Source of the DNA: an uncultured Phycisphaerales bacterium
GTDB lineage: Bacteria; Planctomycetota; Phycisphaerae; Sedimentisphaerales; Anaerohalosphaeraceae
DNA: 46,571 nucleotides
Assembly: GCA_937868095.1 (NCBI GenBank)
Contig: CALMLO010000022.1
Span: 1 to 46,571, forward strand
Reading direction: 5' to 3'
Made by a program: the position numbers and the translations under genes. The notes under the pieces were generated by a model. It saw only the letters and a list, made by a program, of their open reading frames with translations, did not search any database and was not told the DNA's origin. Numbering within the stretch: the first letter of the stretch is position 1; every line of letters begins with the position of its first letter. Below are positions 1 through 9,450 of this stretch, piece by piece.

Positions 1-71
<71 letters not shown>

Positions 72-311
72 AGCAATCTCCCGTTTTGCCCTTTTCACTC
101 TATAATAAAAACAATTCCCTTGCTCCAGTCTCTTCCTGCTTTGGAAACCGGCAAGTTTTTCTCTATAGAAAGTCTCTACGATACAGATTTTTGTAAAAGG
201 GAGAGTATAATAGACCTTAGGAGAACTGCAAACACAAAAATATAAAAAAATTTAATTTTTTAAAGATTTTTATATGGGATTTGGAATAAATCCAATATAG
301 AAGGATATAAA

Positions 312-327
312 TGGACCTGAATGTCCA
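312..327 (-). terminator. weak hairpin just after the HEAT-protein gene
   Basis: A five-base-pair stem TGGAC/GTCCA with a six-base loop starts four bases after the stop codon of the HEAT-repeat gene and is followed on the minus strand by TTTATAT. It is in the right place for an intrinsic terminator, but the stem is short and the T-run interrupted. The rest of 72-330 is very AT-rich, especially 236-275, and holds no gene that I can support. Confidence 0.3.
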
Positions 328-330
328 GAA

Positions 331-2649
331 TTATTGAATCTCTGTTTTCGTTTTCGCAGAAACTTCTACCGCCTCTTCTCCAGAAAAATGACCGTATTTT
401 TCCAACCAACGCTCGACGTTCTTGCTCCATTCCGGACAATCTGGACTCCGATAGTCCTTATTTAGGCTTTCCAGAAATATCTTTTTATCTTCCTCCTTTT
501 CGGAAGAGTTCAAATATTCATCAATCACGTTTACTATAGGATGGCCGGCACCAATATCCCCTTTGCTAAGAACCTGCTTCAAAACCGGTCCCCACGCAGC
601 AGGTTGATGTGAAAATAAGGCGGCACGAATTATTTCAGGGTTGATTTTGTCCATATATTCCGGACGCGGATTGCCGGATTTGATTCTCTTTCCAATTTCC
701 ACAATTTGGGCATAATCCTTGCCTTTGCCGGCAAGAGTCAAAAGATTTGTCCAAATCTCCTCCAACAGCCCTGCCGCAGATTCGGTTTGGGCCTTTTGCT
801 CGGCAATCTCCCAGAGCTGGCGTGCCCGCTCGGGAAGAACGCCCTGTTCTGTAACTTTCTGAGCCCAAGCGACACAAACCTCGGCAGTTTGTCTTTGCAA
901 AATAGTTCGAAATGCCTGCCAGGCCCCTTCCGATGCCCCATTGCCTCCTAAAAGGGTTGAGAGCCACTCCAGATCGTCTTTGTTTCCAACCTGTCCGGCC
1001 AGATCGAATACCATCTGCCGAATCCCCGGGCTGGCATCCTGAACCAGATTCTGCTCTTTGAAAATCCGAAATGCCTCATTTTTATCAATTCCAATCAGTC
1101 CCGTCGCCCCTGCCAGACGGACTTCAGGATTGTTCTTGTCTGCAAGCGCCTCAACAAAAACCTGATGGAAAAGATGTCCGGCGGTATCTTTCTGAACTCC
1201 CTGGCTGGCCAGTCGAGCCATAATCATCAGTAAATCACCGCGTAAAGTCCCCCCTCGGCCGGCAGCCGTCTCCTGACGATAACGTTCCAGCATCGCATTC
1301 AAATAAATTGTGGCTTGAAAAGAGTCAATTTGCACCCGCTCAAGCAGTTTGCGGAGAACCTCCGCACCTGTTTTTGCTGTTGCCGGCTGGTCACTTTTCA
1401 AATAACCGGCGGCAAGTTCGAGCACTTCGCCGGGCATTGATTCCGGCAAGGTAATATTGGAACCTGGTGATAAAGCAAAGTAGCATGCCTCCCCCAATGC
1501 TTCAAAAATAGCCAGGGAAACCCTCGAATCTGTCTCCTTTTTATACTGTTCAAGCAATTTCTCTGCAGGATTCAAAGCACTCATCGTCGTCAGCACGCGG
1601 GCCGTCTGATAACGAACCTCCCGGTCCGGATCGCTCAGCAAAGCCAAAAGCCGTTCTCGCAAAGCGCTATCTACGTTCCCGTTCAGACGATTGATTTTTT
1701 GAAGGGCCCACAGACGAATCGGGGGCAAATCCGAATTCAGCCGTTCCAAAAGATACTTGCCTCGAACCTCCGGTGTTTGGGTTTCAAATTCATTATCCAG
1801 CGCCGCAAGGTAAAGCCGCTGCCAGCGGTCCCGTTCTTCCTGAATCTCTCTCAACCGCATCTCTTGACGCAAAAGCCGTTCACGCCGAATATCCTCCGGG
1901 CTTTTTTGACGGAGCTGTTCTAAAATCGCCGACCATACTTGTCGTCCAGTCCCCACAGGGATCCCGAAGGATTCTTGAAGAGCGCGCTCCGCTGCCTGCT
2001 GTATTTCCGGATTGGGATCATCCAGAAGTTGAATCAAAAGCCGAAATGCCTGCGGCTCGGTGCGTACCTGAAGAGCATAAATCCCTTTCAAGCGGACTTT
2101 TATGTCTTGCTGGCTGTCTTTTACCACAGTGGTTAAAGGACCTTCAATGTCCGAAAAACGATAAATCAAAAGGGCCTCGGCCGCCAATCTCGAAGCGGAC
2201 TCATCCGCTCCAACCAAAACTTCAATGAGCGGCTGCACAAAAAAATCCGCCGGTATAACAGAGGCCCCCAATCCGCGAGTTCGAATCAAAGCACGGCAGA
2301 CCGCTGCTCGGGCAGAAGGGTTATCGGATGCCCGCAAGGCCCTCAACAAAACTTCCCGGCCTTCTGAATCCTGACGCAAAAGCAAACCAATGGCCGCATC
2401 AACCCGCACATCTTCGCTGCTGCCCTGGTAAAGGGCCTCACTATAAAGGCGAAGCTGACGCTCCGACTCGTCATTTACCCCTATGCCAATTCCAATCGTT
2501 CCGCTCATCACCCCTGTCGCGGAGGCAAAGACAGATCCTCCACACAACAGGAACATGAACAACCCGAACACGATTCTCACGCCACGCCTGTGCACAACTG
2601 GCTGCCTTATATTTTCACTTCGCAAACGGTTTATACATCGGCCAAACAC
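331..2649 (-). CDS. secreted HEAT-repeat protein
   Basis: A 772-residue protein with a hydrophobic N-terminal segment ending near FASA, consistent with Sec export, followed by many helical repeats of HEAT type. Typical units are LIQLLDDPNPEIQQAAERAL and LLALLSDPDREVRYQTARVL, clearest over about residues 70-380 and weaker beyond. A charged helix rich in Arg and Glu sits near residues 255-285. HEAT arrays are protein-binding scaffolds; no catalytic motif is seen, so the partner is unknown. Start choice is uncertain: the listed ATG coincides with the predicted transcription start of the promoter at 2655-2682. A GTG at 2580 would give MRIVFGLFMFLLCGG, a cleaner signal peptide, so the real protein may be 23 residues shorter. 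The gene lies downstream of the small lipoprotein gene on the same strand, 195 bases away, with its own promoter. Confidence 0.85.
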   Translation of the reverse strand: MFGRCINRLRSENIRQPVVHRRGVRIVFGLFMFLLCGGSVFASATGVMSGTIGIGIGVNDESERQLRLYSEALYQGSSEDVRVDAAIGLLLRQDSEGREVLLRALRASDNPSARAAVCRALIRTRGLGASVIPADFFVQPLIEVLVGADESASRLAAEALLIYRFSDIEGPLTTVVKDSQQDIKVRLKGIYALQVRTEPQAFRLLIQLLDDPNPEIQQAAERALQESFGIPVGTGRQVWSAILEQLRQKSPEDIRRERLLRQEMRLREIQEERDRWQRLYLAALDNEFETQTPEVRGKYLLERLNSDLPPIRLWALQKINRLNGNVDSALRERLLALLSDPDREVRYQTARVLTTMSALNPAEKLLEQYKKETDSRVSLAIFEALGEACYFALSPGSNITLPESMPGEVLELAAGYLKSDQPATAKTGAEVLRKLLERVQIDSFQATIYLNAMLERYRQETAAGRGGTLRGDLLMIMARLASQGVQKDTAGHLFHQVFVEALADKNNPEVRLAGATGLIGIDKNEAFRIFKEQNLVQDASPGIRQMVFDLAGQVGNKDDLEWLSTLLGGNGASEGAWQAFRTILQRQTAEVCVAWAQKVTEQGVLPERARQLWEIAEQKAQTESAAGLLEEIWTNLLTLAGKGKDYAQIVEIGKRIKSGNPRPEYMDKINPEIIRAALFSHQPAAWGPVLKQVLSKGDIGAGHPIVNVIDEYLNSSEKEEDKKIFLESLNKDYRSPDCPEWSKNVERWLEKYGHFSGEEAVEVSAKTKTEIQ

Positions 2650-2654
2650 ACCTT

Positions 2655-2682
2655 ATCCTAACACAATTCTTTTGGGCGTCAA
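2655..2682 (-). promoter_or_regulatory. candidate sigma-70 promoter for the HEAT-protein gene
   Basis: On the minus strand TTGACG (2677-2682) is followed after 16 bases by TAGGAT (2655-2660). The start point would fall close to the first ATG of the HEAT gene, arguing for a start further inside it. Confidence 0.4.
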
Positions 2683-2844
2683 TTTGAATGAAACCTAATT
2701 TTCTTATAAGAAAAGACGATAAAAACCCTGTAGTTATTACTGAAAATCGGAAAGATTGTTCAGAAAGTGCAAAGCAAAGAGTGAAAATACACTGGAATCC
2801 TGCGAGGATCAATCTGCCGCTTTACACAAAGCCGCCTCCTCCTA

Positions 2845-3168
2845 TTACGGCTGGTTCGTCTCCTCGGGAAGCGGCTGGCCTGCCTTACAGGCCTCCAGTT
2901 GAGCAGTCAAATCCGCCACCATTTCCAACAGTTTAGTATAGGTCTGGGCCTGGAGTTCGGCTTCGTGCGCAGACTGCTCCTGAAGCGTTTGAATCTCCCC
3001 CTTCAAACGCTCAATTTCACGGTCTTTCTCCTGGATTTGCTTTTTCAGCTGCAGATTTTCCTGGCCGACCAACTGAGCACGCCGATCCACTCCTTGCGGG
3101 TTATTCCGGCAACTGCCGGCAAGCAGACAGACCAGAATTGCCCAAAACCAAAACCATCGAAAATGCAT
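2845..3168 (-). CDS. small coiled-coil lipoprotein
   Basis: This 107-residue protein has a hydrophobic signal segment ending in the lipobox LAGSC, so Cys20 is the likely lipidated residue. The mature part is one long charged helix (about residues 38-93) with heptad-like Leu/Ile spacing, for example LKKQIQEKDREIERLKGEIQ, which predicts a coiled coil. The start is well supported by AGGAGA five to six bases upstream of ATG. Short lipoproteins of this build often act as periplasmic tethers or spacers, but I do not recognise a family. It is divergent from the GH51 gene and precedes the HEAT-repeat gene. Confidence 0.8.
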   Translation of the reverse strand: MHFRWFWFWAILVCLLAGSCRNNPQGVDRRAQLVGQENLQLKKQIQEKDREIERLKGEIQTLQEQSAHEAELQAQTYTKLLEMVADLTAQLEACKAGQPLPEETNQP

Positions 3169-3194
3169 AATTTTCTCCTGAAGAAAGCAATGCT

Positions 3195-3222
3195 ATTCTA
3201 CAACATCTCTTTCAGGATGCAA
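3195..3222 (-). promoter_or_regulatory. candidate promoter of the coiled-coil lipoprotein gene
   Basis: Minus-strand TTGCAT (3217-3222), a 16-base spacer and TAGAAT (3195-3200). The -10 matches consensus at five of six positions, while the -35 is weak. It lies 27 bases upstream of the ATG. Confidence 0.35.
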
Positions 3223-3270
3223 GTTTTTCCTTATTTTCTGAAGTTTCAAAATCCCTCGAATGAAAAATTG

Positions 3271-3299
3271 TTGAATTGCATCCGTCATTCTTTTATGCT
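3271..3299 (+). promoter_or_regulatory. candidate promoter of the GH51 gene
   Basis: TTGAAT (3271-3276), 17 bases, TATGCT (3294-3299). The predicted start near 3306 leaves room for the Shine-Dalgarno sequence at 3313-3318 and the GTG start at 3325. Confidence 0.4.
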
Positions 3300-3324
3300 G
3301 GCCGAAAAAGCAAAGGAGAACCAA

Positions 3325-5289
3325 GTGTCAAAACTGGCTCAATTCATTCTGGCAGCTGTCTGTTTTACAGTCCCTTCATTCGCTCAGACTTTCACTGCGG
3401 CCATTGCGGCCAATGAAAAGGGAAAGCCCATCAGTCCCCGCCTTTTCGGGATCTTCTTTGAAGACTTGAATTATGCCGCCGACGGCGGATTGTATGCGGA
3501 AATGGTTCAAAACGGCTCTTTCGAATATTCCCCGCTTGACCAGACTGACTGGAATGCCTTGACGGCCTGGCAGCTGAGTCAGCGCGGCGGCAGCGGCACC
3601 TTGTACATCGGTGATGCCCGCCCCCTCCACCCCAATAATCCCCGTTATCTGGAGTTTCACTGCCGCTGCACAAATCCTGATTCGGCCGTTGCACTCAGCA
3701 ACGCCGGCTTCGATGGAATGGTTTTCAGCGCCGATCGTCTTTACGATTTCTCTGTTTTTGCCCGCCGTCAGCCCCGCTGCACCCTAACCATTCAGGTCCG
3801 GCTTGAATCCGCCGATGGCGGCCTTTTGGCAGAGGGACAAATCCCTTCTCTAACCGAAGATTGGAAACAATATACGCTTTCCCTCCAACCTAACCAATCC
3901 GTCACCAGCGGCCGGCTTACGCTTCTTGTCCACGGACAGGGGGTTCTTTACCTTGACAAGGTTTCCCTGTTCCCGCAAGATACCTTCCGAAAGCGCAAAA
4001 ATGGTCTGCGTGCGGATCTGGCTCAGGTCATTGCCGACCTTCATCCCCGCTTTGTTCGGTTCCCCGGCGGCTGCCTGGTTCACGGCGATGGACTGAACAA
4101 CCTTTACCGATGGAAAAACACCATCGGCCCCCTCGAACAGCGCAAGGAGCAAAAAAACATCTGGCGATATCATCAGTCAGTTGGGCTGGGCTATTTTGAG
4201 TATTTCCAGTTTTGTGAAGACATAGGTGCTGAGCCGCTTCCCATAGTCGCTGCCGGTGTCTCCTGCCAGAATACCGACCGCTACTGGGGTGTCGGCCAGC
4301 AGGCAATCCCCATGGAAAATATGGCGGATTATGTCCAGGAGGTGCTGGACCTGATCGAATGGGCCAACGGCAGTCCCGACTCGGAATGGGGCTCCAAACG
4401 GGCTCAGGCAGGTCATCCCGCCCCCTTCGGCCTGAAGTATCTTGGTATCGGCAATGAAGATGCCCAAACCCCCGCCTTTCGCGAACGCTTCGAGATGCTG
4501 TACAAGGCCGTCAAAGAAAAATATCCAGACATTACCGTCATTGGTACTGTTGGCCCCGCCCCTGACGGTTACGATTACGAAGAGGGCTGGAAATTTGCAC
4601 GCACCCTTTCCCTCGAAATGGTGGACGAGCATTACTACAAACCTCCTCAATGGTTTTGGGACCACTTGAATCGCTACGACACTTACAGCCGCTCTTCTTC
4701 CAAGGTTTATCTGGGTGAATACGCCGCCCACGAACCCGGCCGGCGCAATACCCTTCGCTCAGCTCTGGCGGAGGCCGCCTATATGACCGCACTGGAACGC
4801 AACGGCGACCTTGTTCAAATGGCCTCTTATGCCCCCCTGTTCGGCAAGCAGGGACACACCCAGTGGAACCCCAATTTGATTTACTTCACAAACACGCAGG
4901 TACTCAAGACCGTCAATTATTATGTTCAGCAATTGTTCAGTACAAATGCCGGAGATTCCTTCCTACCGGCAGATTGGAACGGCGGAACCTTGCCCGCAAC
5001 GCTGGCTTTCTCCGCCGTCCGCGAGAGCCGAACCGGCGATATCATTTTGAAAATCGTCAACGGCGGCTCCTCTGCCCATTCTCTTCAGTTCCGGCTTGGC
5101 GGCCTTGATGCAGCGATGCTGAACGCTTCCCAAACGGTGTTGACTGACGAAGACCCTTCTGCGTTCAATTCCTTCGAGAACCCTCACAGAATCGCCCCCC
5201 AAACCTCCTCTCTCAACCTTCAGCCGGAGTTTGAATACACAACAACCCCTTTTTCGCTCACCATCTTGCGAATCCAAAATCCTCGCTGA
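3325..5289 (+). CDS. exported GH51 alpha-L-arabinofuranosidase
   Basis: Predicted to remove terminal alpha-L-arabinofuranosyl residues from arabinan or arabinoxylan outside the cytoplasm. I chose the GTG at 3325: AAGGAG stands six bases upstream and translation then begins with a compact signal peptide (KLAQFILAAVCFTVPSFA, cut before QTF). A longer reading through 2899 would lack this. The family signature FGIFFEDLNYAADGGLYAE follows, then a carbohydrate-binding-like beta-sandwich, and the (beta/alpha)8 domain. Glu378 in GIGNEDAQ is the expected acid/base and Glu465 in YLGEYAAHE the nucleophile. A C-terminal beta domain closes the 654-residue protein. It converges on the araD gene, leaving eight bases between stop codons, and with the minus-strand arabinose operon forms a functional block. 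Confidence 0.92.
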   Translation: MSKLAQFILAAVCFTVPSFAQTFTAAIAANEKGKPISPRLFGIFFEDLNYAADGGLYAEMVQNGSFEYSPLDQTDWNALTAWQLSQRGGSGTLYIGDARPLHPNNPRYLEFHCRCTNPDSAVALSNAGFDGMVFSADRLYDFSVFARRQPRCTLTIQVRLESADGGLLAEGQIPSLTEDWKQYTLSLQPNQSVTSGRLTLLVHGQGVLYLDKVSLFPQDTFRKRKNGLRADLAQVIADLHPRFVRFPGGCLVHGDGLNNLYRWKNTIGPLEQRKEQKNIWRYHQSVGLGYFEYFQFCEDIGAEPLPIVAAGVSCQNTDRYWGVGQQAIPMENMADYVQEVLDLIEWANGSPDSEWGSKRAQAGHPAPFGLKYLGIGNEDAQTPAFRERFEMLYKAVKEKYPDITVIGTVGPAPDGYDYEEGWKFARTLSLEMVDEHYYKPPQWFWDHLNRYDTYSRSSSKVYLGEYAAHEPGRRNTLRSALAEAAYMTALERNGDLVQMASYAPLFGKQGHTQWNPNLIYFTNTQVLKTVNYYVQQLFSTNAGDSFLPADWNGGTLPATLAFSAVRESRTGDIILKIVNGGSSAHSLQFRLGGLDAAMLNASQTVLTDEDPSAFNSFENPHRIAPQTSSLNLQPEFEYTTTPFSLTILRIQNPR

Positions 5290-5297
5290 AAGCGCCC

Positions 5298-5993
5298 CTA
5301 TTTTTTCTGTCCGTAGTAGGCGTTCTTGCCGTGCTTGCGCAGATAATGCTTATCCAGCAGGGCCCGTGAAATTTCCGGCTGATTGGGATTCAGCTGAAGC
5401 GTTGCCAGCGCCATCTTTGCACACTGTTCAAGCACGACGGCATTCTCCACCGCCTTTTCCGCCGCAGGCCCCCACGTAAACGGGCCGTGATTGGCAACCA
5501 GCACCGCCGGCACCTGCATCGGGTCCAAACCGGCAAACCGCCGTACAATCACTTTGCCGGTATTCAGTTCATAATCCCATTCAATCTCCTCGGGCATCAT
5601 CGGGTCGGTCACTGGAACAGGCCCGTAAAAACTATCTGCATGAGTCGTCCCCAGACATGGAATCTCCCGGCACGCCTGCGCCCAAACCGTGGCATAAAGC
5701 GAATGAGTATGACAAACACCCCTGACTTTTTCAAAACATCTGTACAGTTCCAGATGAGTCGGCGTATCTGAAGACGGCCGCAGGGTCCCTTCTATCACCT
5801 TGCCGTCCAAATCCAAAGCCACCAAATCCTCCGGCTTCAGTGCCTCATAATCAACACCGCTGGGCTTTATCAGCACAATTCCTCGCTCGCGGTCGATCCC
5901 GCTTACATTTCCCCAGCTGTAAATAATCAGCTGGTGCACTTTCAGCTGAAGATTGGCTCGCCAAACCTGCTCCCGAAGCTCTTGAAGCATCAT
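5298..5993 (-). CDS. araD: L-ribulose-5-phosphate 4-epimerase
   Basis: Converts L-ribulose-5-phosphate to D-xylulose-5-phosphate, the last step of bacterial L-arabinose breakdown, in the cytoplasm. The 231-residue length equals that of the Escherichia coli enzyme. Zinc ligands appear in the expected places: His95 and His97 in CHTHS and His169 in ANHGPFTWG, with Asp120 in TTHADSFYGPVPV as the expected catalytic acid. The N-terminal substrate part GNVSGIDRERGIVLIKPSGV is typical of the class II aldolase/epimerase fold. Its ATG overlaps the araB stop codon by four bases, so the two are translationally coupled. A fuculose-phosphate aldolase is an alternative, but length and operon partner favour AraD. 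Confidence 0.95.
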   Translation of the reverse strand: MMLQELREQVWRANLQLKVHQLIIYSWGNVSGIDRERGIVLIKPSGVDYEALKPEDLVALDLDGKVIEGTLRPSSDTPTHLELYRCFEKVRGVCHTHSLYATVWAQACREIPCLGTTHADSFYGPVPVTDPMMPEEIEWDYELNTGKVIVRRFAGLDPMQVPAVLVANHGPFTWGPAAEKAVENAVVLEQCAKMALATLQLNPNQPEISRALLDKHYLRKHGKNAYYGQKK

Positions 5994-7666
5994 TTTTTAA
6001 TGACCTCTTCTTTAATCTTGAGCAGGTCTTTCATCACATTGTAAAGCGGCTGAGCATAACTCTTAGTACCAAAGGCGTCATGCAGCTGTTTGTAAAGCAC
6101 GTACAAGCATTTGTAAACCTCGTGATGAGCACTGATGGGTTTGAAACTTTTGGGCTTAACACCGCACATCGCCTTCTGAGCCGAAGCAAAATCACGATAG
6201 GCGCCGCCGACTACCGCTCCGCAGATGGCCGCCCCCAGCGCACAGGTCTGCGGCGAGCGGGAAATCTTCATCTCCCGGCCGGTTACATCCGCATAAATCT
6301 GCATAATCATCGGGTTCTTCTCAGAGATGCCGCCGCAATTGACAATCTGCTCAATTCGCACGCCATATTCTTCAAAGCGGTTTATAATCGTCAGCGCCCC
6401 AAAAGCCGTTGCCTCCACCAGCGCCCGGTAAATTTCTTCCGGACGCGTATGCAGCGTCTGCCCCACCAAAAGGCCTGTCAATCGCTGATCCACCAGAATC
6501 GTCCGGTTGCCGTTGTTCCAGTCCAGCGACAGAAGACCCGACTGACCGGGTTTCAGTTTAGACGCTTTGGCCGTCAGTGCTGCATGGCTGCCTTCTTTTT
6601 TACCGCCCGGCTGAATGTAGTTCACAAACCAGTTGAAAATATCTCCAACGGCAGACTGTCCCGCCTCCAGACCGAAATAGCCCGGCAGGATGGAACCATC
6701 CACAATACCGCAAATCCCAGGAATATCCGGCAGTTTCTCTGTATTAGGAACCACCGCCATATCACAGGTGCTTGTGCCGATGATTTTTACCAACGTCCCT
6801 GGCTTAATACCCGAGCCGACACCGCCCAGATGAGCATCAAATGCTCCTATGGCAACCGGAATACCGGGTTTGAGCCCCAGTCGGCCGGCCCATTCCTCTG
6901 TCAAATCGCCGGCTTTCTGGTCTACCGTATAGGTGGTCGCCGGCAGCGTATCCCGAAGCATTCCCATCTTCACATCCAGCTTAGACAAAAAGTCTTTGGC
7001 CGGATAGCCGCCCCAGGTGTCGTTGAACATTGCCTTATGGCCGGCCGCACAGCGGCAGCGCTTCAGTTTCGAAGGATGGTCCGTCCCCGTCAGCACCGCC
7101 GGAATCCAGTCCGCATGCTCCACCCACGTATAAGCGGCATCAAATACCTTCGGATCGGTCCGAAGACAGTACAGAATCTTGCTGAAAAACCATTCCGAGG
7201 AATACGTACCGCCGCACTTGGTCAGGTATTCCGGATGTTCGCGAGCTGCCAACTCCGTAATTTCTGCCGCTTCGGCATAACTTGTGTGGTCTTTCCACAA
7301 CCATACATAGGCATTCAGGTTCTTCTTGAACTCCTTTTTCATCGCCAGCGGCACTCCATTCTTGTCCACCGGCATCGGAGTAGAACCCGTTGTATCCACG
7401 CCGATACCCACAATTTGGTCCGCGCGGAACTTCTTGTCATTTCGCCGTGCCTGAGCCAGCGACTTCCTGATGGTCGCCTCCAAACCGGTCAGATAATCCG
7501 CCGGATTCTGCCGGGCAACATTATGGTCTTTCGGGTCCAGCAGAATCCCCATCTCACCGGAGGGGTAATTATAGACAGCCGTGCCGACCTGCCGGCCATT
7601 GGCGGTATTGACAATCACACACCGGACCGAATTGGTTCCGTAATCTAATCCAACTGCATAGGCCAT
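5990..7666 (-). CDS. araB: ribulokinase
   Basis: An FGGY-family kinase of 558 residues, close to the usual AraB length, which phosphorylates L-ribulose with ATP. Visible motifs are the N-terminal phosphate-binding strand GLDYGTNSVR, the GIGVDTTGSTPMPVD segment, the substrate-binding GAFDAHLGGVGSGI region, and the C-terminal ATP-site segment VNCGGISEKNPMIMQIYADV. GAGGGG-type Shine-Dalgarno bases precede the ATG. It sits 41 bases after the symporter gene and overlaps araD, so it belongs to a galM-symporter-araB-araD operon. No araA is seen, so L-arabinose isomerase must be encoded elsewhere or replaced. Confidence 0.95.
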   Translation of the reverse strand: MAYAVGLDYGTNSVRCVIVNTANGRQVGTAVYNYPSGEMGILLDPKDHNVARQNPADYLTGLEATIRKSLAQARRNDKKFRADQIVGIGVDTTGSTPMPVDKNGVPLAMKKEFKKNLNAYVWLWKDHTSYAEAAEITELAAREHPEYLTKCGGTYSSEWFFSKILYCLRTDPKVFDAAYTWVEHADWIPAVLTGTDHPSKLKRCRCAAGHKAMFNDTWGGYPAKDFLSKLDVKMGMLRDTLPATTYTVDQKAGDLTEEWAGRLGLKPGIPVAIGAFDAHLGGVGSGIKPGTLVKIIGTSTCDMAVVPNTEKLPDIPGICGIVDGSILPGYFGLEAGQSAVGDIFNWFVNYIQPGGKKEGSHAALTAKASKLKPGQSGLLSLDWNNGNRTILVDQRLTGLLVGQTLHTRPEEIYRALVEATAFGALTIINRFEEYGVRIEQIVNCGGISEKNPMIMQIYADVTGREMKISRSPQTCALGAAICGAVVGGAYRDFASAQKAMCGVKPKSFKPISAHHEVYKCLYVLYKQLHDAFGTKSYAQPLYNVMKDLLKIKEEVIKK

Positions 7667-7707
7667 AGAATACCCCTCTCTTCAGGTCTCTTCGAGAAAA
7701 CCGTGTC

Positions 7708-9399
7708 TTACCAGAAATAAATATAAAACGACACAATCACGCCCAGAATAATCAGGGTATGAATCACATCCCATTTATTCCAGCTGGCCCTTGTAGCGGC
7801 TTTCTCTTCCGGTGTAGCAGCATAATAAGTGTACCGGAGCTGCTCCTTAGAAGGCGGCCGCGTCATCAGACTGACCACAATTGTCACAAGCAGACAAATC
7901 ACAAACAGAAACTCACAGTAATGCAGCCAGTTCACATCCGCCACCCAGTAGAGAAAAGTACCTTCTGTCAGACGATCCTTAAACACATCCAGCGTAAGCC
8001 GGAACATCCCGAGGACAAAACCGATTACCAGTCCCGAGAAGCCCCCCATGGAGGTAGCCCGCTTCGAAAACACGCCCATCAGAAATGCTGCCGCAATCGC
8101 CGGTGCCAAAAGCCCCTGCACATTCTGTAGATACCGGTAAAGCACATTGCCCATTCCTTTCATCACAGGAATCCAGACAATACCAAGGATGACTACCGTT
8201 GCTGTTGCGATTCGCCCAACCATAACCAAGTGTTTTTCACTGGCATTGGGACGCAGCTTTTTATAAAAATCACCCACAAATAGGGCCGCTGACGAGTTAA
8301 ACAGGGAGGCCAGCGAACTCATCAAAGCCGCCAGAAGTCCGCACACTACAAACCCCTTAAACCCGATTGGAAGCAGCTGAGAAACCATTACCGAAAAGGC
8401 AGAATCCGCATTCGGTTTTCCTTCCGCCGTCAGCGGTATATCTAACAAACCTTTCTGGGCCAGCGCATAAGCTATCATTCCAGGCACCAGAAAAATAAAG
8501 ACTGGGAGCAGTTTGAAATAAGCAGCCAGAATTGACCCTCGACGGGCTTCCTTCTGGTTTTTAGCAGATAAAACACGCTGAACAATATACTGGTCGGTAC
8601 ACCAATACCAGAAACCGATAATCATCGAGCCAAAGAGCACACCTGTCCATGGAAACTCCGGATCCGATGCCGGACGCACGAGGTGAAGGTTCGGCCCGCA
8701 AATACGCTCGACCTCTCCCCATCCGCCTACTTTCACTAATCCTATAATCAAAATAACAATTGAACCGATCAGCAGAACCGGGGTCTGCAGAACTGAGGTG
8801 TACATAACCGCTTTCATTCCGCCAAGCACTGTGTACAGGCCGGTGATTACTACCAGCCCAATGGCTGACACCCAGAACATATCCATTCCGCCAATCAGGG
8901 GCACATTCTCCGGCACACGGTTGATCCCAAAAACTGTTCCAAACACTACCCCACCCGAATAGACTGTCACTGCCACTTTCGTAAGCACATAACTAACCAG
9001 TGATATCAGCGACAGAACCGACCGTGAGCCAGGTGAAAATCGCAGCTCCAAATATTCCGGCATCGTAAAAATCTTAATCCGGTCGTAAAACGGCACAAAT
9101 ACCCAGCCGAGTACCAGAATCAGCCAGGCATGCATTTCCCAATGGGCCATTGCCATTCCGCTCACAAAACCCGCCCCAGCCAGCCCGACCAGGTGTTCTG
9201 AGCCAATGTTGGATGCAAAAATCGAAGAACCGATCGACACCCAGCCGGCATTGCGGCCTGCCAGAAAGTAATCTTGCGAAGTTTCTTCTTTCTGACTGAG
9301 CACCCAGACAACAATGCCCACTAAGGCCACAAAAAATGCGATTAAAATCGTTGTGTCCAAACCGCTCCAGGCGGCCGCGGCTAACAATCCTGTTTCCAT
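7708..9399 (-). CDS. sodium/sugar symporter (SSS family, SGLT-like)
   Basis: A 563-residue inner-membrane protein with about fourteen hydrophobic segments, belonging to the solute:sodium symporter family. The segment ASNIGSEHLVGLAGAG and the following GMAMAHWEMHAW are characteristic of vSGLT-like sugar carriers, as is FWYWCTDQYIVQRVLSAKN in the middle. Na+-coupled uptake of a monosaccharide is the expected role; position between galM and araB makes L-arabinose the best guess, but specificity cannot be read from sequence. AAGGAGA lies seven bases before the ATG. The gap to galM is 51 bases and to araB 41. Confidence 0.92.
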   Translation of the reverse strand: METGLLAAAAWSGLDTTILIAFFVALVGIVVWVLSQKEETSQDYFLAGRNAGWVSIGSSIFASNIGSEHLVGLAGAGFVSGMAMAHWEMHAWLILVLGWVFVPFYDRIKIFTMPEYLELRFSPGSRSVLSLISLVSYVLTKVAVTVYSGGVVFGTVFGINRVPENVPLIGGMDMFWVSAIGLVVITGLYTVLGGMKAVMYTSVLQTPVLLIGSIVILIIGLVKVGGWGEVERICGPNLHLVRPASDPEFPWTGVLFGSMIIGFWYWCTDQYIVQRVLSAKNQKEARRGSILAAYFKLLPVFIFLVPGMIAYALAQKGLLDIPLTAEGKPNADSAFSVMVSQLLPIGFKGFVVCGLLAALMSSLASLFNSSAALFVGDFYKKLRPNASEKHLVMVGRIATATVVILGIVWIPVMKGMGNVLYRYLQNVQGLLAPAIAAAFLMGVFSKRATSMGGFSGLVIGFVLGMFRLTLDVFKDRLTEGTFLYWVADVNWLHYCEFLFVICLLVTIVVSLMTRPPSKEQLRYTYYAATPEEKAATRASWNKWDVIHTLIILGVIVSFYIYFW

Positions 9400-9450
9400 G
9401 TCTGTCTCCTTGAGTCGAGTTAATCACGTTCAAAATCGCTCTTGCTGCAG

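Noticed and set aside
206..211. TATAAT on the plus strand near the left end as a promoter.
   Set aside because: No -35 at proper distance, and no plus-strand gene follows; the region faces the 3' end of the HEAT gene.
2899..3324. N-terminal extension of the GH51 protein upstream of 3325.
   Set aside because: It would run antisense through the coiled-coil lipoprotein gene and place the signal peptide inside the protein; the GTG at 3325 has an ideal ribosome site.
6080..7648. A 522-codon open frame on the plus strand opposite araB.
   Set aside because: It lies wholly antisense to a well-conserved kinase gene and its translation, rich in Arg, His and Gln, shows no family motif. It is a by-product of codon bias.
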